The position numbers and the translations under genes were made by a program. From Streptomyces sp. NBC_00249 (GTDB lineage: Bacteria > Actinomycetota > Actinomycetes > Streptomycetales > Streptomycetaceae), in assembly GCF_026342355.1 (NCBI RefSeq), contig NZ_JAPEMV010000001.1:1736001-1800000 (forward strand): 64,000 nucleotides of DNA, given 5' to 3'. The notes under the pieces were generated by a model. That model had not been told where the DNA came from, searched no databases, and saw nothing but the letters and a program-made list of their open reading frames with translations. Positions within the stretch are counted from its first letter, which is position 1. Every line of letters starts with the position of its first letter. Below are positions 40,672-49,259 of this stretch, piece by piece.

Positions 40672-41067
40672 CTACGATCGGGGGACGGCTGCCGCCGCGA
40701 TCCCCTCGACCTCGGTCCCGACGGGCGCCAGCAGGAAGACGTTCCGGTCGACGCGGTGCATCCCGCTGCCCAGACCGAACACCACGCCACTGCTGAAGTC
40801 GAGGATCCGCTTGGCCACTTCGCTGTCCGCGCCCGTGAGGTCCAGCAGCACCGGGATCTGCGCGATCAGGTACTCCGCCACCTCCCGCGCGTCCGCGAAG
40901 ATCTGAACCCTGATCACCACGAAGCGCCGCTGTTCCGCCGCCGACGCTCCGGGCGCCTTCGGGATCGTGCGGTGGTCCACCCGGGAGGGCCATTCGTTGC
41001 GACTGCGCAGCGGCACCACCTGCGCGAGCCCCTCCCACTGTTCGTCGGTGACGTCGTACCTGCTCAC
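40672..41067 (-). CDS. SepF-like cell division protein
   Basis: A 131-residue protein with the SepF (DUF552) domain in about residues 45-130 (RRFVVIRVQIFADAREVAEYLIAQIPVLLDLTGADSEVAKRILDFSSGVVFGLGSGMHRVDRNVFLLAP). A short linker precedes it but no clear membrane-binding amphipathic helix is at the N-terminus. SepF links FtsZ to the membrane. Streptomyces have additional SepF-like paralogues besides the dcw-cluster copy. This isolated gene fits that paralogue class. Confidence 0.85.
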   Translation of the reverse strand: MSRYDVTDEQWEGLAQVVPLRSRNEWPSRVDHRTIPKAPGASAAEQRRFVVIRVQIFADAREVAEYLIAQIPVLLDLTGADSEVAKRILDFSSGVVFGLGSGMHRVDRNVFLLAPVGTEVEGIAAAAVPRS

Positions 41068-41179
41068 CGGGCCGCCTCGGCCGTGCGCTTCATGTGCATC
41101 CCCCCATCCTCTCGCGTTTCACCCGTTCAGCCCAACACCGACACGAGGGAGGCGGGGTACACCCCACAGAGGGAATAGG

Positions 41180-41198
41180 TTAGGTTAGGCATACCTAA
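41180..41198 (+). promoter_or_regulatory. Iron box (DmdR/DtxR-type operator)
   Basis: TTAGGTTAGGCATACCTAA is an almost perfect match to the 19-bp actinobacterial iron box (TTAGGTTAGGCTAACCTAA type). It lies 26 bp before the ATG of the DUF2470 gene, so iron-bound DmdR should repress that gene and iron starvation should induce it. Confidence 0.9.
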
Positions 41199-41224
41199 CC
41201 AGCTCGGACGATGGAGAGATCCGC

Positions 41225-41965
41225 ATGAGCCTGCCCGGTGTCCCCGCCGCCACGCCCGCCGCCGCCCGGCCCACCGAGGCCGAGCGGGTCCGGTCCGTCC
41301 TCGCGGCCGCCCACTCCATGACCGTGGTCACCGACGGGGTCCGGACCGAGGTGTGCCACCTCGACGGCGGCGACGTCCTCGGCCGGCTGCACCTGCACCC
41401 CGCCGCGCCCGCCGCCGGACACCCCTCCTCCTTGCTGAACGACGGCCTGCCCGGCATCCGGCTGGAGTTCACCGACATCGCCCCCACCCCGGTACGCGAC
41501 CGGGTGCGCGCCCGCATCACCGTCCTGGGCCACCTGCTCACCCCCTTCGTCGACGACAGCGCCGAGCCCGGGGCCACCACCTGCGTGGAGTACGGCCAGG
41601 CGATCCTCGAAACCGCCGAGGGCACCTCGTACATCGGGCTGGAGGAGCTGGACGAGGCCTGGCCCGACCCCCTCGCCCCGTACGAGGCCGGCATGCTCAC
41701 CCACCTCCTCGACGACCACCCCGAGCTGGTCACCCTGCTGCTGCGGCTGGTCCGGCCGTTGCCCTCGGCCGCCGTGGTCCGCGCGCTGCCGCTCGCCCTG
41801 GACCGCTACGGGCTCACCCTGCGCCTGGAGGAGCGGCGCGGACACCGTGACGTACGGCTGCCCTTCCCCTCCCCCCTGGACGACGTCGAGCAGTCGGGGG
41901 CGCAGATCCAGGCCCTGCTCAGCGCGGCCCGGCGCCGCTCGCACCACAACACCCTGCCCGCCTGA
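41225..41965 (+). CDS. DUF2470 domain protein, iron-regulated, probable haem/iron utilisation
   Basis: A 246-residue protein. An N-terminal split-barrel-like region is followed by a DUF2470 domain, the C-terminal domain of HugZ-type haem oxygenases (visible in PYEAGMLTHLLDDHPELVTLLLRLV and the following helices). The strong iron box before it shows it belongs to the iron-starvation response. Whether it binds haem or is catalytic cannot be judged from the sequence. It precedes an oxidoreductase gene by 85 bp; a shared transcript is possible. Confidence 0.85.
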   Translation: MSLPGVPAATPAAARPTEAERVRSVLAAAHSMTVVTDGVRTEVCHLDGGDVLGRLHLHPAAPAAGHPSSLLNDGLPGIRLEFTDIAPTPVRDRVRARITVLGHLLTPFVDDSAEPGATTCVEYGQAILETAEGTSYIGLEELDEAWPDPLAPYEAGMLTHLLDDHPELVTLLLRLVRPLPSAAVVRALPLALDRYGLTLRLEERRGHRDVRLPFPSPLDDVEQSGAQIQALLSAARRRSHHNTLPA

Positions 41966-42050
41966 GCGGGCCCGTACGTCCCGCGTGAACGGCGCGTGGA
42001 ACCGGACCGGCCTCCGGAATAGGCCCGCGGGGGCCCCGGTTGGGATGATC

Positions 42051-42971
42051 ATGAAGGCAATCGCATACAGCGCGTACGGAAATCCCGCCACCCTCGAACT
42101 CGTTGACGTCCCGGAGCCCAAGGTCGGCCCCGGTGAGGTGCTCGTCCGCGTCAAGGCCGCCGGGGTCAACCCGGTGGACTGGAAGCTCTCGGCCGGACAC
42201 CTCGACCCGATCCTGGAGGTCCGGCACCCCGTCATACCCGGCTGGGACGTGGCGGGAGTCGTCGAGGCCGTCGGCCCGGACACCTCCGAGTACGCCGTCG
42301 GCGACGAGGTCTACGGCTACGTCCGCAAGGAGTGGGTGCAGCTCGGCACCTACGCCGAACTGGTCGCCGCGCCCGTGCGCACCCTCGCCCGCAAGCCCCG
42401 CGAGCTGACCTTCGAGCAGGCCGCCGGCATCCCGCTGGCCGGGCTCACCGCCTATCAGGCCATCACCCGCGCGGGCGTCACGGCCGGGCAGACCGTCGTG
42501 ATCCACTCGGCGGCGGGCGGCACCGGCTCACTGGGCGTGCAGATCGCGGTCTCCCTCGGCGCCCGCGTCATCGGCACGGCGGGCGCGCACAACCACGAAT
42601 TCCTGCGCGAACTGGGCGCCGAACCGGTGCTGTACGGGGAGGGCGCGGCCGGGCGGATCCGCGCGCTGGCCCCCGAAGGCGTGGACGTGGGCCTCGACTT
42701 CTACGGTGAGGGCGGCGTCGAGCTGCTCCAGAGCGTGGTCCGCGAGGGCGCCCCGGTGATCTCCATCGCCGACGGAGACGCCGACGCGAAGGGCGCCCGG
42801 CACATCTGGGTGCGGCCCGACACCGCCGACCTCACGGCCCTCGCCGAACTCGCCGACGCGGGCCGGCTCCTCGTCAACGTCGAACACGCACTGCCGCTCG
42901 CGGACGCCGCCAGGGCCTGGGAGCTGAGCGCCACCGGCCGCACCCGGGGCAAGATCGTCCTCTCCGTCTGA
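42051..42971 (+). CDS. NADP-dependent quinone oxidoreductase-like protein (MDR family)
   Basis: A 306-residue zinc-independent medium-chain reductase. The N-terminal GroES-like half has VKAAGVNPVDWKLSAGHL and GWDVAGVVEAVGPDTSEYAVGDEVYG; the Rossmann half has VIHSAAGGTGSLGVQIAVSLGARVIGTAGAHN, the typical NADPH motif of quinone oxidoreductases. No structural zinc cysteines. Start ATG 42051 (MKAIAYS); ATG 42045 would add two residues. Confidence 0.9.
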   Translation: MKAIAYSAYGNPATLELVDVPEPKVGPGEVLVRVKAAGVNPVDWKLSAGHLDPILEVRHPVIPGWDVAGVVEAVGPDTSEYAVGDEVYGYVRKEWVQLGTYAELVAAPVRTLARKPRELTFEQAAGIPLAGLTAYQAITRAGVTAGQTVVIHSAAGGTGSLGVQIAVSLGARVIGTAGAHNHEFLRELGAEPVLYGEGAAGRIRALAPEGVDVGLDFYGEGGVELLQSVVREGAPVISIADGDADAKGARHIWVRPDTADLTALAELADAGRLLVNVEHALPLADAARAWELSATGRTRGKIVLSV

Positions 42972-42999
42972 GGGCGTACGCGCGCAGGGCGCCGGGCGT

Positions 43000-43186
43000 G
43001 CGGCCCTGCCCCCAGCGCCGCCGCCTCCCGGGCCCGGACCAGAGCGGGTCCCTCCCCGTGGAGGGAGGCGCGCAGCACTAGGTACCCGCCGAGGGCCTCG
43101 CGGCTCGCCATGGCCGCCTCGCGGGCGGCGGGTTCGGGCGGGACGTACCAGACGCCGGTGCCCGAGGCGGCGCCGGCGCCGGTCAT
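43000..43186 (-). pseudogene. Possible small or broken gene coupled to the LLM monooxygenase gene
   Basis: An ATG at 43184-43186 overlaps the stop of the FMN-dependent monooxygenase gene in an ATGA arrangement, usually a sign of a real downstream gene. The first 55 or so residues (GVWYVPPEPAAREAAMASRE..., then YLVLRASLHGEGPALVRARE) look protein-like, but the frame then runs without a stop into the antisense of the oxidoreductase gene. It may be a gene tail lost by deletion or a frameshift. The right boundary given is where protein-like sequence fades. Confidence 0.3.
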
Positions 43187-44526
43187 ACGGGCTCCCGGAC
43201 GGCGCCGGCGGCGTGCCGGTTGGCGGGGCGGGGCAGGCCGTAGTTCTCGCGCAGGGTCGCGCCGGTGTACTCGGTGCGGAAGAGGCCGCGGCGCTGGAGG
43301 ATCGGCACGACGTGGTCGACGAAGTCGGTGAGCCCGGTGGGCAGGACGGGCGCCATGATGTTGAAGCCGTCGGCGGCGCCCTGCTCGAACCACTCCTGGA
43401 GCTGGTCGGCGATCTGCTCGGGCGTACCGGCGAAGACGCGGTGGCCGCGGCCGGCGCCGAGGCGGGCGATCAGCTGGCGGAGGGTGAGGCCGTCGCGGCG
43501 GGCGAGTTCGGCGACGAGCGTGAAGCGGCTCTTGTTGCCGTTGATGTCCCGCTCCTCGGGGAGATCGGGCAGCGGACCGTCCAGGGGCAGGCCGGTGAGG
43601 TCGGTGCCGAGCATGCCGGAGAGCTGCGCGAGACCGTACTCGGGGACCTGGAGGTCGGTCAGCTCCTGCTCCAGGGCCCGGGCCTCGGCCTCGGTGGAAC
43701 CGATGACGGGGGCGATGCCGGGCAGGACGAGGAGCTCGCTCTCGGCGCGGCCGAAGCGGGCCAGGCGGGACTTGAGGTCCTTGTGGAAGGCCTGGCCGTC
43801 GGCGAGGGTCTGCTGGGCCGTGAAGACGGCCTCGGCGTACTGGGCGGCGAACTCCTTGCCGTCCTCGGAGGATCCGGCCTGGACCAGGAGCGGGTGGCCC
43901 TGGGGCGAGCGCGGGACGTTGAGCGGGCCGGCGACGCCGAAGTACTCGCCGCGGTGGGCGGCGGGGTGCAGTTTGTCGGTGTCGGCGTAGATGCCGCGCT
44001 CCTTGTCGAGGACGATCGCGTCGTCCTCCCAGCTGTCCCACAGCTTGGTGGCGACGTCGAGGAACTCGCGGGCGCGGTCGTAGCGCAGGCGGTGCTCCAG
44101 GTGCTCGTCCTGGTTGAAGTTGCGGGCCTCGTCGACGGTGCCGGAGGTGACGATGTTCCAGCCGGCCCGGCCGTTGCTGATGTGGTCGAGGGAGGCGAAC
44201 TTGCGGGCGGTGTGGAAGGGCTCGTTGAAGGTGGTGGAGACGGTGGCGATGAGCCCGATGTGCTCGGTGACGGCGGCGATCGCCGACAGCAGGGTCAGCG
44301 GCTCGAAACCGCCGAGGGCGTTGTAGCGGGCCTTGCCCCAGAGGGCGAGGCCGTCGGCGAAGAAGATGGAGTCGAGGCGTCCGCGCTCGGCGGTACGGGC
44401 CAGTTCCTGGAAGTAGCGCAGGTCGGTGACGCGCTCGGGGCTGGAGGAGGGGTGGCGCCAGGCGGCGTCGTGGTGGCCGGCGTTCATCAGGAAGGCGTTG
44501 AGGTGGAGCGTACGGGGTGCGGACAT
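43183..44526 (-). CDS. FMN-dependent monooxygenase, NtaA/SnaA/DszA family (LLM class)
   Basis: A 447-residue flavin-dependent monooxygenase that takes FMNH2 from a partner reductase. Family segments include LHLNAFLMNAGHHDAAWRHP, LDSIFFADGLALWG, RKFASLDHISNGRAGWNIVTSG, EHRLRYDRAREFLDVATKLWDSW and HPLLVQAGSSEDGKEFAAQYAEAVF. Members desulfurise or oxidise sulfur- and nitrogen-containing organics. The neighbouring sulfonate-type ABC importer, TauD-type dioxygenase and SsuE-like reductase suggest use of sulfonates or sulfate esters. Start ATG 44526 lies 98 bp after the permease stop. Confidence 0.9.
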   Translation of the reverse strand: MSAPRTLHLNAFLMNAGHHDAAWRHPSSSPERVTDLRYFQELARTAERGRLDSIFFADGLALWGKARYNALGGFEPLTLLSAIAAVTEHIGLIATVSTTFNEPFHTARKFASLDHISNGRAGWNIVTSGTVDEARNFNQDEHLEHRLRYDRAREFLDVATKLWDSWEDDAIVLDKERGIYADTDKLHPAAHRGEYFGVAGPLNVPRSPQGHPLLVQAGSSEDGKEFAAQYAEAVFTAQQTLADGQAFHKDLKSRLARFGRAESELLVLPGIAPVIGSTEAEARALEQELTDLQVPEYGLAQLSGMLGTDLTGLPLDGPLPDLPEERDINGNKSRFTLVAELARRDGLTLRQLIARLGAGRGHRVFAGTPEQIADQLQEWFEQGAADGFNIMAPVLPTGLTDFVDHVVPILQRRGLFRTEYTGATLRENYGLPRPANRHAAGAVREPV

Positions 44527-44624
44527 GTCTGTTCCCTGTGAAGAACGGCGGAGCGGTGCGCTCCGCGGGTGGTATCGGGTGGGCTCCGCCGGGGTGGGCC
44601 CGGGCGGGGCGGGCGCGGCGGGGG

Positions 44625-45707
44625 TCAGGAGGTGGGGACGCGCCAGAGGGAGAGGCGGCGTTCGACGGTGACCAGGACCTGGTTGAAGGCCACGCCGATC
44701 GCGCTGATCGTGACGATGCCCGCGTACATCTGGGGGATCGCGAAGTTGAACTGCGAGGCGTTGATCAGGTAGCCCAGTCCCGCCTTGGCGCCGATCATCT
44801 CGGCCGCCACGAGGACGAGGATGGACACGGCTCCGGCGAGACGGATGCCGGTGAAGATCGCCGGGACCGAGGACGGCAGGATCACCTTCTGGAAGAGCCT
44901 CGGCGTGGACAGGTCCATGGAGCGGGCCAGCCGGACCAGGGTGGGATCGGCGTTGCCCACGGCGCTGATGGTGTTCAGCAGGATCGGCCAGACGCAGGCG
45001 TAGACGACGATCGAGACCTTCGAGGTCTCCCCGATGCCGAGCAGCAGGACGAAGACCGGCAGCAGGGCGAGCGCGGCCGTGTTGCGGAACAGCTCCAGCA
45101 GCGGGCCGAGGAACGCGGCGACGGGCCGGTACCAGCCGATGAGCAGGCCGAGCGGGACCGCCACGGCCACGGCGATCGCGAAGCCGCCGAAGGAGCGGGT
45201 CAGGCTGGCCCGGGCGTGCTCGCCGAGCTGGCCGTCGCCCAGCAGCTCCCACCAGGCCCGGGCCACCTCGCTGACCGGGGGCAGGAAGGTGGCGTCGACC
45301 AGGCCGAACCGGGGCGCGGCCTCCCAGACGGCCAGCAGCGCGAGCACGGCCGCCGACCGGAGCAAGGCGGCGCGCAGCCACCGGGCGATCGCCCTGGCCG
45401 GGCGGAGGGCGGGGGTCTTGGCGGGCGCCGGGGCGGGGGTCCGGTCTGCCGGGGCCGGCGCGGCGTCCTCGCGTACTGCCGGGGCGGGCGCGGCGGACTC
45501 GTCGGCCGGGGCGGGCGGCGCGTCCTCGTGTACCGCGGGGGCGGGCGGCTCGGCGGGGGCCGGGGTCACCAGGGTGAGGACGGGAGCCCGGCCCTCCGGG
45601 GCGGAGGTGGCGGCGGGCCGGTCCGCCGGGGCCGAGGCGGCGGACCGGTCCGCCGGGGTGGTCGGGGTCGGGGTGGTCGGGGTCGGGGTGTCGGTTCCGG
45701 TGGTCAT
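44625..45707 (-). CDS. Sulfonate/taurine-type ABC transporter permease (SsuC/TauC family) with long Ala/Pro-rich N-terminus
   Basis: A 360-residue permease. The first 95 or so residues are unusual: Thr/Pro then Ala/Pro repeats (PAPADESAAPAPAVREDAAPAPADRT), probably disordered and cytoplasmic. The rest is a standard SsuC-type protein of six membrane segments with the EAA loop LARSMDLSTPRLFQKVILPSSVPAIFTGIRLA. The start ATG overlaps the ATPase stop by 4 bp. Nothing supports an internal start strongly, but GTG codons before RPARAIARWL would give a normal-sized protein. Confidence 0.9.
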   Translation of the reverse strand: MTTGTDTPTPTTPTPTTPADRSAASAPADRPAATSAPEGRAPVLTLVTPAPAEPPAPAVHEDAPPAPADESAAPAPAVREDAAPAPADRTPAPAPAKTPALRPARAIARWLRAALLRSAAVLALLAVWEAAPRFGLVDATFLPPVSEVARAWWELLGDGQLGEHARASLTRSFGGFAIAVAVAVPLGLLIGWYRPVAAFLGPLLELFRNTAALALLPVFVLLLGIGETSKVSIVVYACVWPILLNTISAVGNADPTLVRLARSMDLSTPRLFQKVILPSSVPAIFTGIRLAGAVSILVLVAAEMIGAKAGLGYLINASQFNFAIPQMYAGIVTISAIGVAFNQVLVTVERRLSLWRVPTS

Positions 45708-46525
45708 ACGGAGGCCTCTTCCTTCTCCAGTTGCTGGGCGCGGGCCACCTCGTCGTGGAGCAGGGTCCAGATCCGGTGGCGGTGGCGGGCGAACTCGGGG
45801 CTGGAGCGCAGGTCCTCCCCGGTGGCCCCGGCGTCCCGGTCGCCGAAGGAGACCGGGACGATCTCCTTGACCCGCCCCGGGCGGGAGGTGATCACGGCGA
45901 CCCGCTGCCCGAGGTACACCGCCTCCTCGATGCCGTGCGTGATGAAGACGACCGTCTTGCCGGTGCGCTGCCAGATGCGGCGCAGCTCGTCCTGGAGGGA
46001 CTCGCGGGTCTGCGCGTCGAGCGCGGCGAACGGCTCGTCCATCAGCAGCACGTCCGGGTCGTAGGCCAGCGAGCGGGCGATCGCGACCCGCTGGCGCATG
46101 CCGCCGGACAGTTCGTGCGGGTGCCGGTCCTCGAAGCCGGTGAGGCCGACCAGGTCCAGGAACTCCCTGGCCTTCGCCGCGCGTTGACGCCGGGGGACGC
46201 CGGTCGCCTCCAGGCCGAAGGCGACGTTGCCCAGTGCGGTGCGCCACGGCAGCAGGGCGTACTGCTGGAAGACGATGCCCCGGTCCAGGCCGGGGCCGGT
46301 GACCGGCCGGCCGTCGAGCAGGATCCGGCCCGAGGTCGGCTCGGTCAGGCCGCCGAGGAGGTCCAGGAGGGTGGACTTGCCGCAGCCGCTGGGGCCCACG
46401 ACGACCACGAACTCGCCCGCCTCGATCGTCAGGTCGATGCCGTCGAGGGCGGTGAACTCCTCCTTGCGCTTCTTGTCCTTCGTCGGGAAGGTCTTGGTGA
46501 CGGACTCGAACACGATCTTCGCCAT
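45704..46525 (-). CDS. Sulfonate/taurine-type ABC transporter ATP-binding protein (SsuB/TauB family)
   Basis: A 273-residue ATPase. Walker A GPSGCGKST, the family-typical FQQYALLPWRTALGNVAFGLE, the signature LSGGMRQRVAIARSLA and Walker B LLMDEPFAALD are present, followed by ITHGIEEAVYLGQRVAVIT. It pairs with the permease and binding protein on each side; 8-bp gap to the binding-protein gene. Confidence 0.93.
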   Translation of the reverse strand: MAKIVFESVTKTFPTKDKKRKEEFTALDGIDLTIEAGEFVVVVGPSGCGKSTLLDLLGGLTEPTSGRILLDGRPVTGPGLDRGIVFQQYALLPWRTALGNVAFGLEATGVPRRQRAAKAREFLDLVGLTGFEDRHPHELSGGMRQRVAIARSLAYDPDVLLMDEPFAALDAQTRESLQDELRRIWQRTGKTVVFITHGIEEAVYLGQRVAVITSRPGRVKEIVPVSFGDRDAGATGEDLRSSPEFARHRHRIWTLLHDEVARAQQLEKEEASV

Positions 46526-46533
46526 GGTGGTCG

Positions 46534-47577
46534 TCAGCCCTTCCCGTAGCCGTTGAACTCGTTGGTGTAGAGGTCGGCGGCCTTCAGCTGCCCCTGCTTG
46601 ATCTCGCCGCGCTCGCCGAGCCAGTCCAGCCAGAGCTGGAACTCCTTGTCGGAGATCCGGCCGCCCGTCTCGGCGACGCCGTAGGAGTGCCAGTACTGGA
46701 GGGTCGCGGTGTCCTCGTTGCGGCCGCGCTTCTTGACGATGTCCGTCATCCGGGCGACGACCTCCTCGCGCGGGGTGGTGCGCGACCACTCGATGGCCTT
46801 GGCGACGCCGGTCGCGAAGGCCCGTACGGTGTCCGGGTTCTCCTTGATGAAGCGCTCCGTCATCACGTACGTGCCGGCGCTGAACGGGCCGAGCAGTTCG
46901 ACGTCGGTGAACAGGGGGCGCAGGCCACCGGCCGCGAGGGCCTTGTCGCGCAGGACGCCGGTGAGGACGCCGACCTCGATCTGCTTCTGGCGCAGCGACT
47001 GCTCGGTGTTGACGGGCGGGACGACCAGGGCCTCGACCTTGGCCGCGTCCGCCTTGGAGAGGCCGTTGCGGCTGAGGTAGACGTCCAGGAGGGCCTGGTA
47101 GTGGGCGCCCAGGGTGTTCATCCCGACCTTCTTGCCGATGAGGTCGCGGGCGGAGCGGATCGGGCTGTCCTCCAGGACGAAGTAGCCGCCGTAGGAGTGC
47201 TGGTCGGAGCCGTAGGACGAGACGACGGCCTTGATCGGGGCCTTGCCGGCGGCCAGTTTGATGACGGCGCCGTTGAAGGCGCTGCCGAAGTGGGTCTGGC
47301 CGGTGGCGGCGGTCTGGATGTCCTGCGGGCCGCTGATGGTGTTGCCCACCCATTCGAGGGTGACGTTCCCGAGGTGGCCGAGGTCGGCGGCGAGTTCGGG
47401 GAGGGTGACGGCCCCGACGTTGCCCTGGTACTTGAGGGCGGTGATCTGCTTGCCGGAGCTGCCGGAGGAGCCGTTGGTGGCGGTGGCCGTGCCGCAGCTC
47501 ACCGCGGCCGCCGAGATGCCGAGCAGGGTGAGGAACTGGCGCCGGGAACGGGCGGGCGGGGTGAAGGCTGCGGGCAT
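46534..47577 (-). CDS. Sulfonate/taurine-type ABC transporter substrate-binding lipoprotein (Tat signal)
   Basis: A 347-residue periplasmic-type binding protein. The N-terminus has a twin-arginine motif (SRRQFLTLLG) and a lipobox AAVSC with Cys at residue 28, so a Tat-exported lipoprotein. The mature part resembles SsuA/NrtT-TauT binding proteins (LKYQGNVGAVTLPELAADLG, LIGKKVGMNTLGAHYQALLDVYL). The ligand is likely an alkanesulfonate or sulfate ester given its neighbours. Confidence 0.9.
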   Translation of the reverse strand: MPAAFTPPARSRRQFLTLLGISAAAVSCGTATATNGSSGSSGKQITALKYQGNVGAVTLPELAADLGHLGNVTLEWVGNTISGPQDIQTAATGQTHFGSAFNGAVIKLAAGKAPIKAVVSSYGSDQHSYGGYFVLEDSPIRSARDLIGKKVGMNTLGAHYQALLDVYLSRNGLSKADAAKVEALVVPPVNTEQSLRQKQIEVGVLTGVLRDKALAAGGLRPLFTDVELLGPFSAGTYVMTERFIKENPDTVRAFATGVAKAIEWSRTTPREEVVARMTDIVKKRGRNEDTATLQYWHSYGVAETGGRISDKEFQLWLDWLGERGEIKQGQLKAADLYTNEFNGYGKG

Positions 47578-47616
47578 GACGGGTCCTTGTCGCTGTGTTC
47601 GGGTCGGGGGCGCGGG

Positions 47617-48180
47617 TCAGGGGGCGGCGGTGAGGGCGGTGCCGGCGGCGGCGGCCGCACGGACGGCGTCGGCGAACTCGTCGACGGCCTGGAAGAGGTC
47701 CAGCTCCGCGTCGGGACGCAGCCGGTCGGGACCGGAGCCGCGCTCGACGGAGGAGTCCAGGACGAACCGGCCGGCGGTGACGTGCCGGGCGCCGAGGGCG
47801 GCGAGGACCGGCCGCAGGGCGTAGTCGATGGTCAGGACGTGGGCGAGGCTGCCGCCGGTGGCGAGGGGGAGAACCGTTTTGCCGGCCAGGCCGTCCTGCG
47901 GGAGCAGGTCGAGGAAGGCCTTGAGGAGGCCCGTGTACGAGGCCTTGTAGACCGGGGTCGCGATGACCAGGCCGTCGGCTTCGGCGACGGCCTCCAGGGC
48001 GCGGCGGATCTCCGGCTCGCCCCGGCGGACGGACAGCAGATCGGCGGCGGGGAGGTCGCGTACGGCGAGGTGCGCGGTCTCGAAGCCGGAGTGGGAGAGC
48101 CGGCGCAGCACGTGCTCGGCGACGACGGCGGTGCGGGAGTGGGTGGAGGGGCTGCCGGTGAGGGCGAGCAGCTTGGGCAC
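47617..48180 (-). CDS. NADPH-dependent FMN reductase (SsuE family)
   Basis: A 187-residue flavodoxin-like reductase supplying FMNH2 to the monooxygenase. The FMN-binding start LALTGSPSTHSRTAVVAEHVL and the SsuE pattern ATPVYKASYTGLLKAFLDLLPQDGL are clear. GTG start at 48178-48180. It lies between the dioxygenase and the ABC binding-protein genes in one direction. Confidence 0.92.
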   Translation of the reverse strand: MPKLLALTGSPSTHSRTAVVAEHVLRRLSHSGFETAHLAVRDLPAADLLSVRRGEPEIRRALEAVAEADGLVIATPVYKASYTGLLKAFLDLLPQDGLAGKTVLPLATGGSLAHVLTIDYALRPVLAALGARHVTAGRFVLDSSVERGSGPDRLRPDAELDLFQAVDEFADAVRAAAAAGTALTAAP

Positions 48181-48222
48181 GGGGGCTCCTTGGGCGGCGG
48201 CGTACGGGGGTTGCGGGTCAGG

Positions 48223-49203
48223 TCAGGCGGTGGGGGTCGTGGCGGTTTCCGAGGTGGTGGAGGTGGTGGAGGCTCCGGAGGCGATGCCGAAGGCGGGGTC
48301 CGGGACGGTCTCCGGGCTGATCAGGCGGGACGGCGTGCCGTCGGGGCCGACCGGGACGTCGCCGTCGACGGTGACGCGGCGCAGGGTGCGCTCGTGGGCG
48401 TCGGAGTCGTCGACGCCGTAGTGCTGGGTGGCGCGGTTGTCCCAGATCGCGACGTCGCCGGCCTGCCACTGCCAGCGGACGGTGTTCTCGGGGCTCTCGA
48501 TGTGGGCCTGGAAGAGGTCGAGGAGCGTGCGGGAGTCACGGCCGGTGAGGCCGTTGATCCGCTGGACGAAGTTGCCGAGGAGGAGGGTGCGCTCGCCCGT
48601 CTCGGGGTGGACGCGGACCACCGGGTGCTCGGTGAGGAACTTGGTGGAGGTGAACACCTCGCGGTACTGGGCGAGGGCCTCGGGAAGGGCGTCGGGCTTC
48701 AGGGCGGCGTAGTCGTACTCGTTGGAGTGGACGGCGCGCAGGCCGTCGGCGAGGGCGCGCAGCGGCTCGGGGAGGTGGGAGTAGGCGGTGGCGGTGTTCG
48801 CCCAGAGGGTGTTGCCGCCGTACGGGGGGATGGTGACCGCACGGAGGACGGAGAAGGCGGGGTAGGCGGGGACGAAGGTGACGTCGGTGTGCCACTGGTT
48901 GGCGCGGGCGCCGTGGTGGGAGTCGATGCCGAGGGCGTAACGGCCGTCGGCGGAGGGGACGGTGGGGTGCGCCACGGGGGCGCCGAGCAGCTGCGCGAAG
49001 GCCTCGTGGTCGGCCTCGTCGAGGTGCTGCTGGCCGCGGAAGAAGACGACCTTGTGGGCGAGGAGCGCGGCACGGACCTCGGCGACGGTTCCGGGGGCGA
49101 GGTCGCCGCCGAGGCGCACGCCGCCGATCTCGGCGCCGATGCGGCCGCCGATGCGGGTGACCGTGACGGTGGGGGTGGTGGTGTCGGTGGCGGTGATGGT
49201 CAT
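48223..49203 (-). CDS. TauD/TfdA family Fe(II)/2-oxoglutarate dioxygenase (taurine or alkylsulfate type)
   Basis: A 326-residue dioxygenase that releases sulfite or sulfate from sulfonates or sulfate esters. The iron ligands are His105 and Asp107 (QWHTDVTF) and His261 (TQHYGVDD), with Arg272 or a nearby Arg binding 2-oxoglutarate. The N-terminal [13 protein letters not shown] is typical of TauD/AtsK. The C-terminus is a Ser/Thr-rich tail of about 20 residues. It is the first gene of the sulfur cluster, preceded by a palindrome at 49236-49248. Confidence 0.92.
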   Translation of the reverse strand: MTITATDTTTPTVTVTRIGGRIGAEIGGVRLGGDLAPGTVAEVRAALLAHKVVFFRGQQHLDEADHEAFAQLLGAPVAHPTVPSADGRYALGIDSHHGARANQWHTDVTFVPAYPAFSVLRAVTIPPYGGNTLWANTATAYSHLPEPLRALADGLRAVHSNEYDYAALKPDALPEALAQYREVFTSTKFLTEHPVVRVHPETGERTLLLGNFVQRINGLTGRDSRTLLDLFQAHIESPENTVRWQWQAGDVAIWDNRATQHYGVDDSDAHERTLRRVTVDGDVPVGPDGTPSRLISPETVPDPAFGIASGASTTSTTSETATTPTA

Positions 49204-49235
49204 GGGGACTCCTCAGTGAGGGCGGCGGGGTTTAT

Positions 49236-49248
49236 TTCCGCTGCGGAA
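49236..49248 (-). promoter_or_regulatory. Palindrome before the sulfur-scavenging operon
   Basis: TTCCGC-T-GCGGAA is a perfect 13-bp palindrome 33-45 bp before the dioxygenase start, next to an AT-rich stretch (49230-49237) that could hold the -10 box. It is a candidate operator for sulfur control; the protein that would bind is unknown. Confidence 0.45.
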
Positions 49249-49259
49249 GGAATGTCGGT

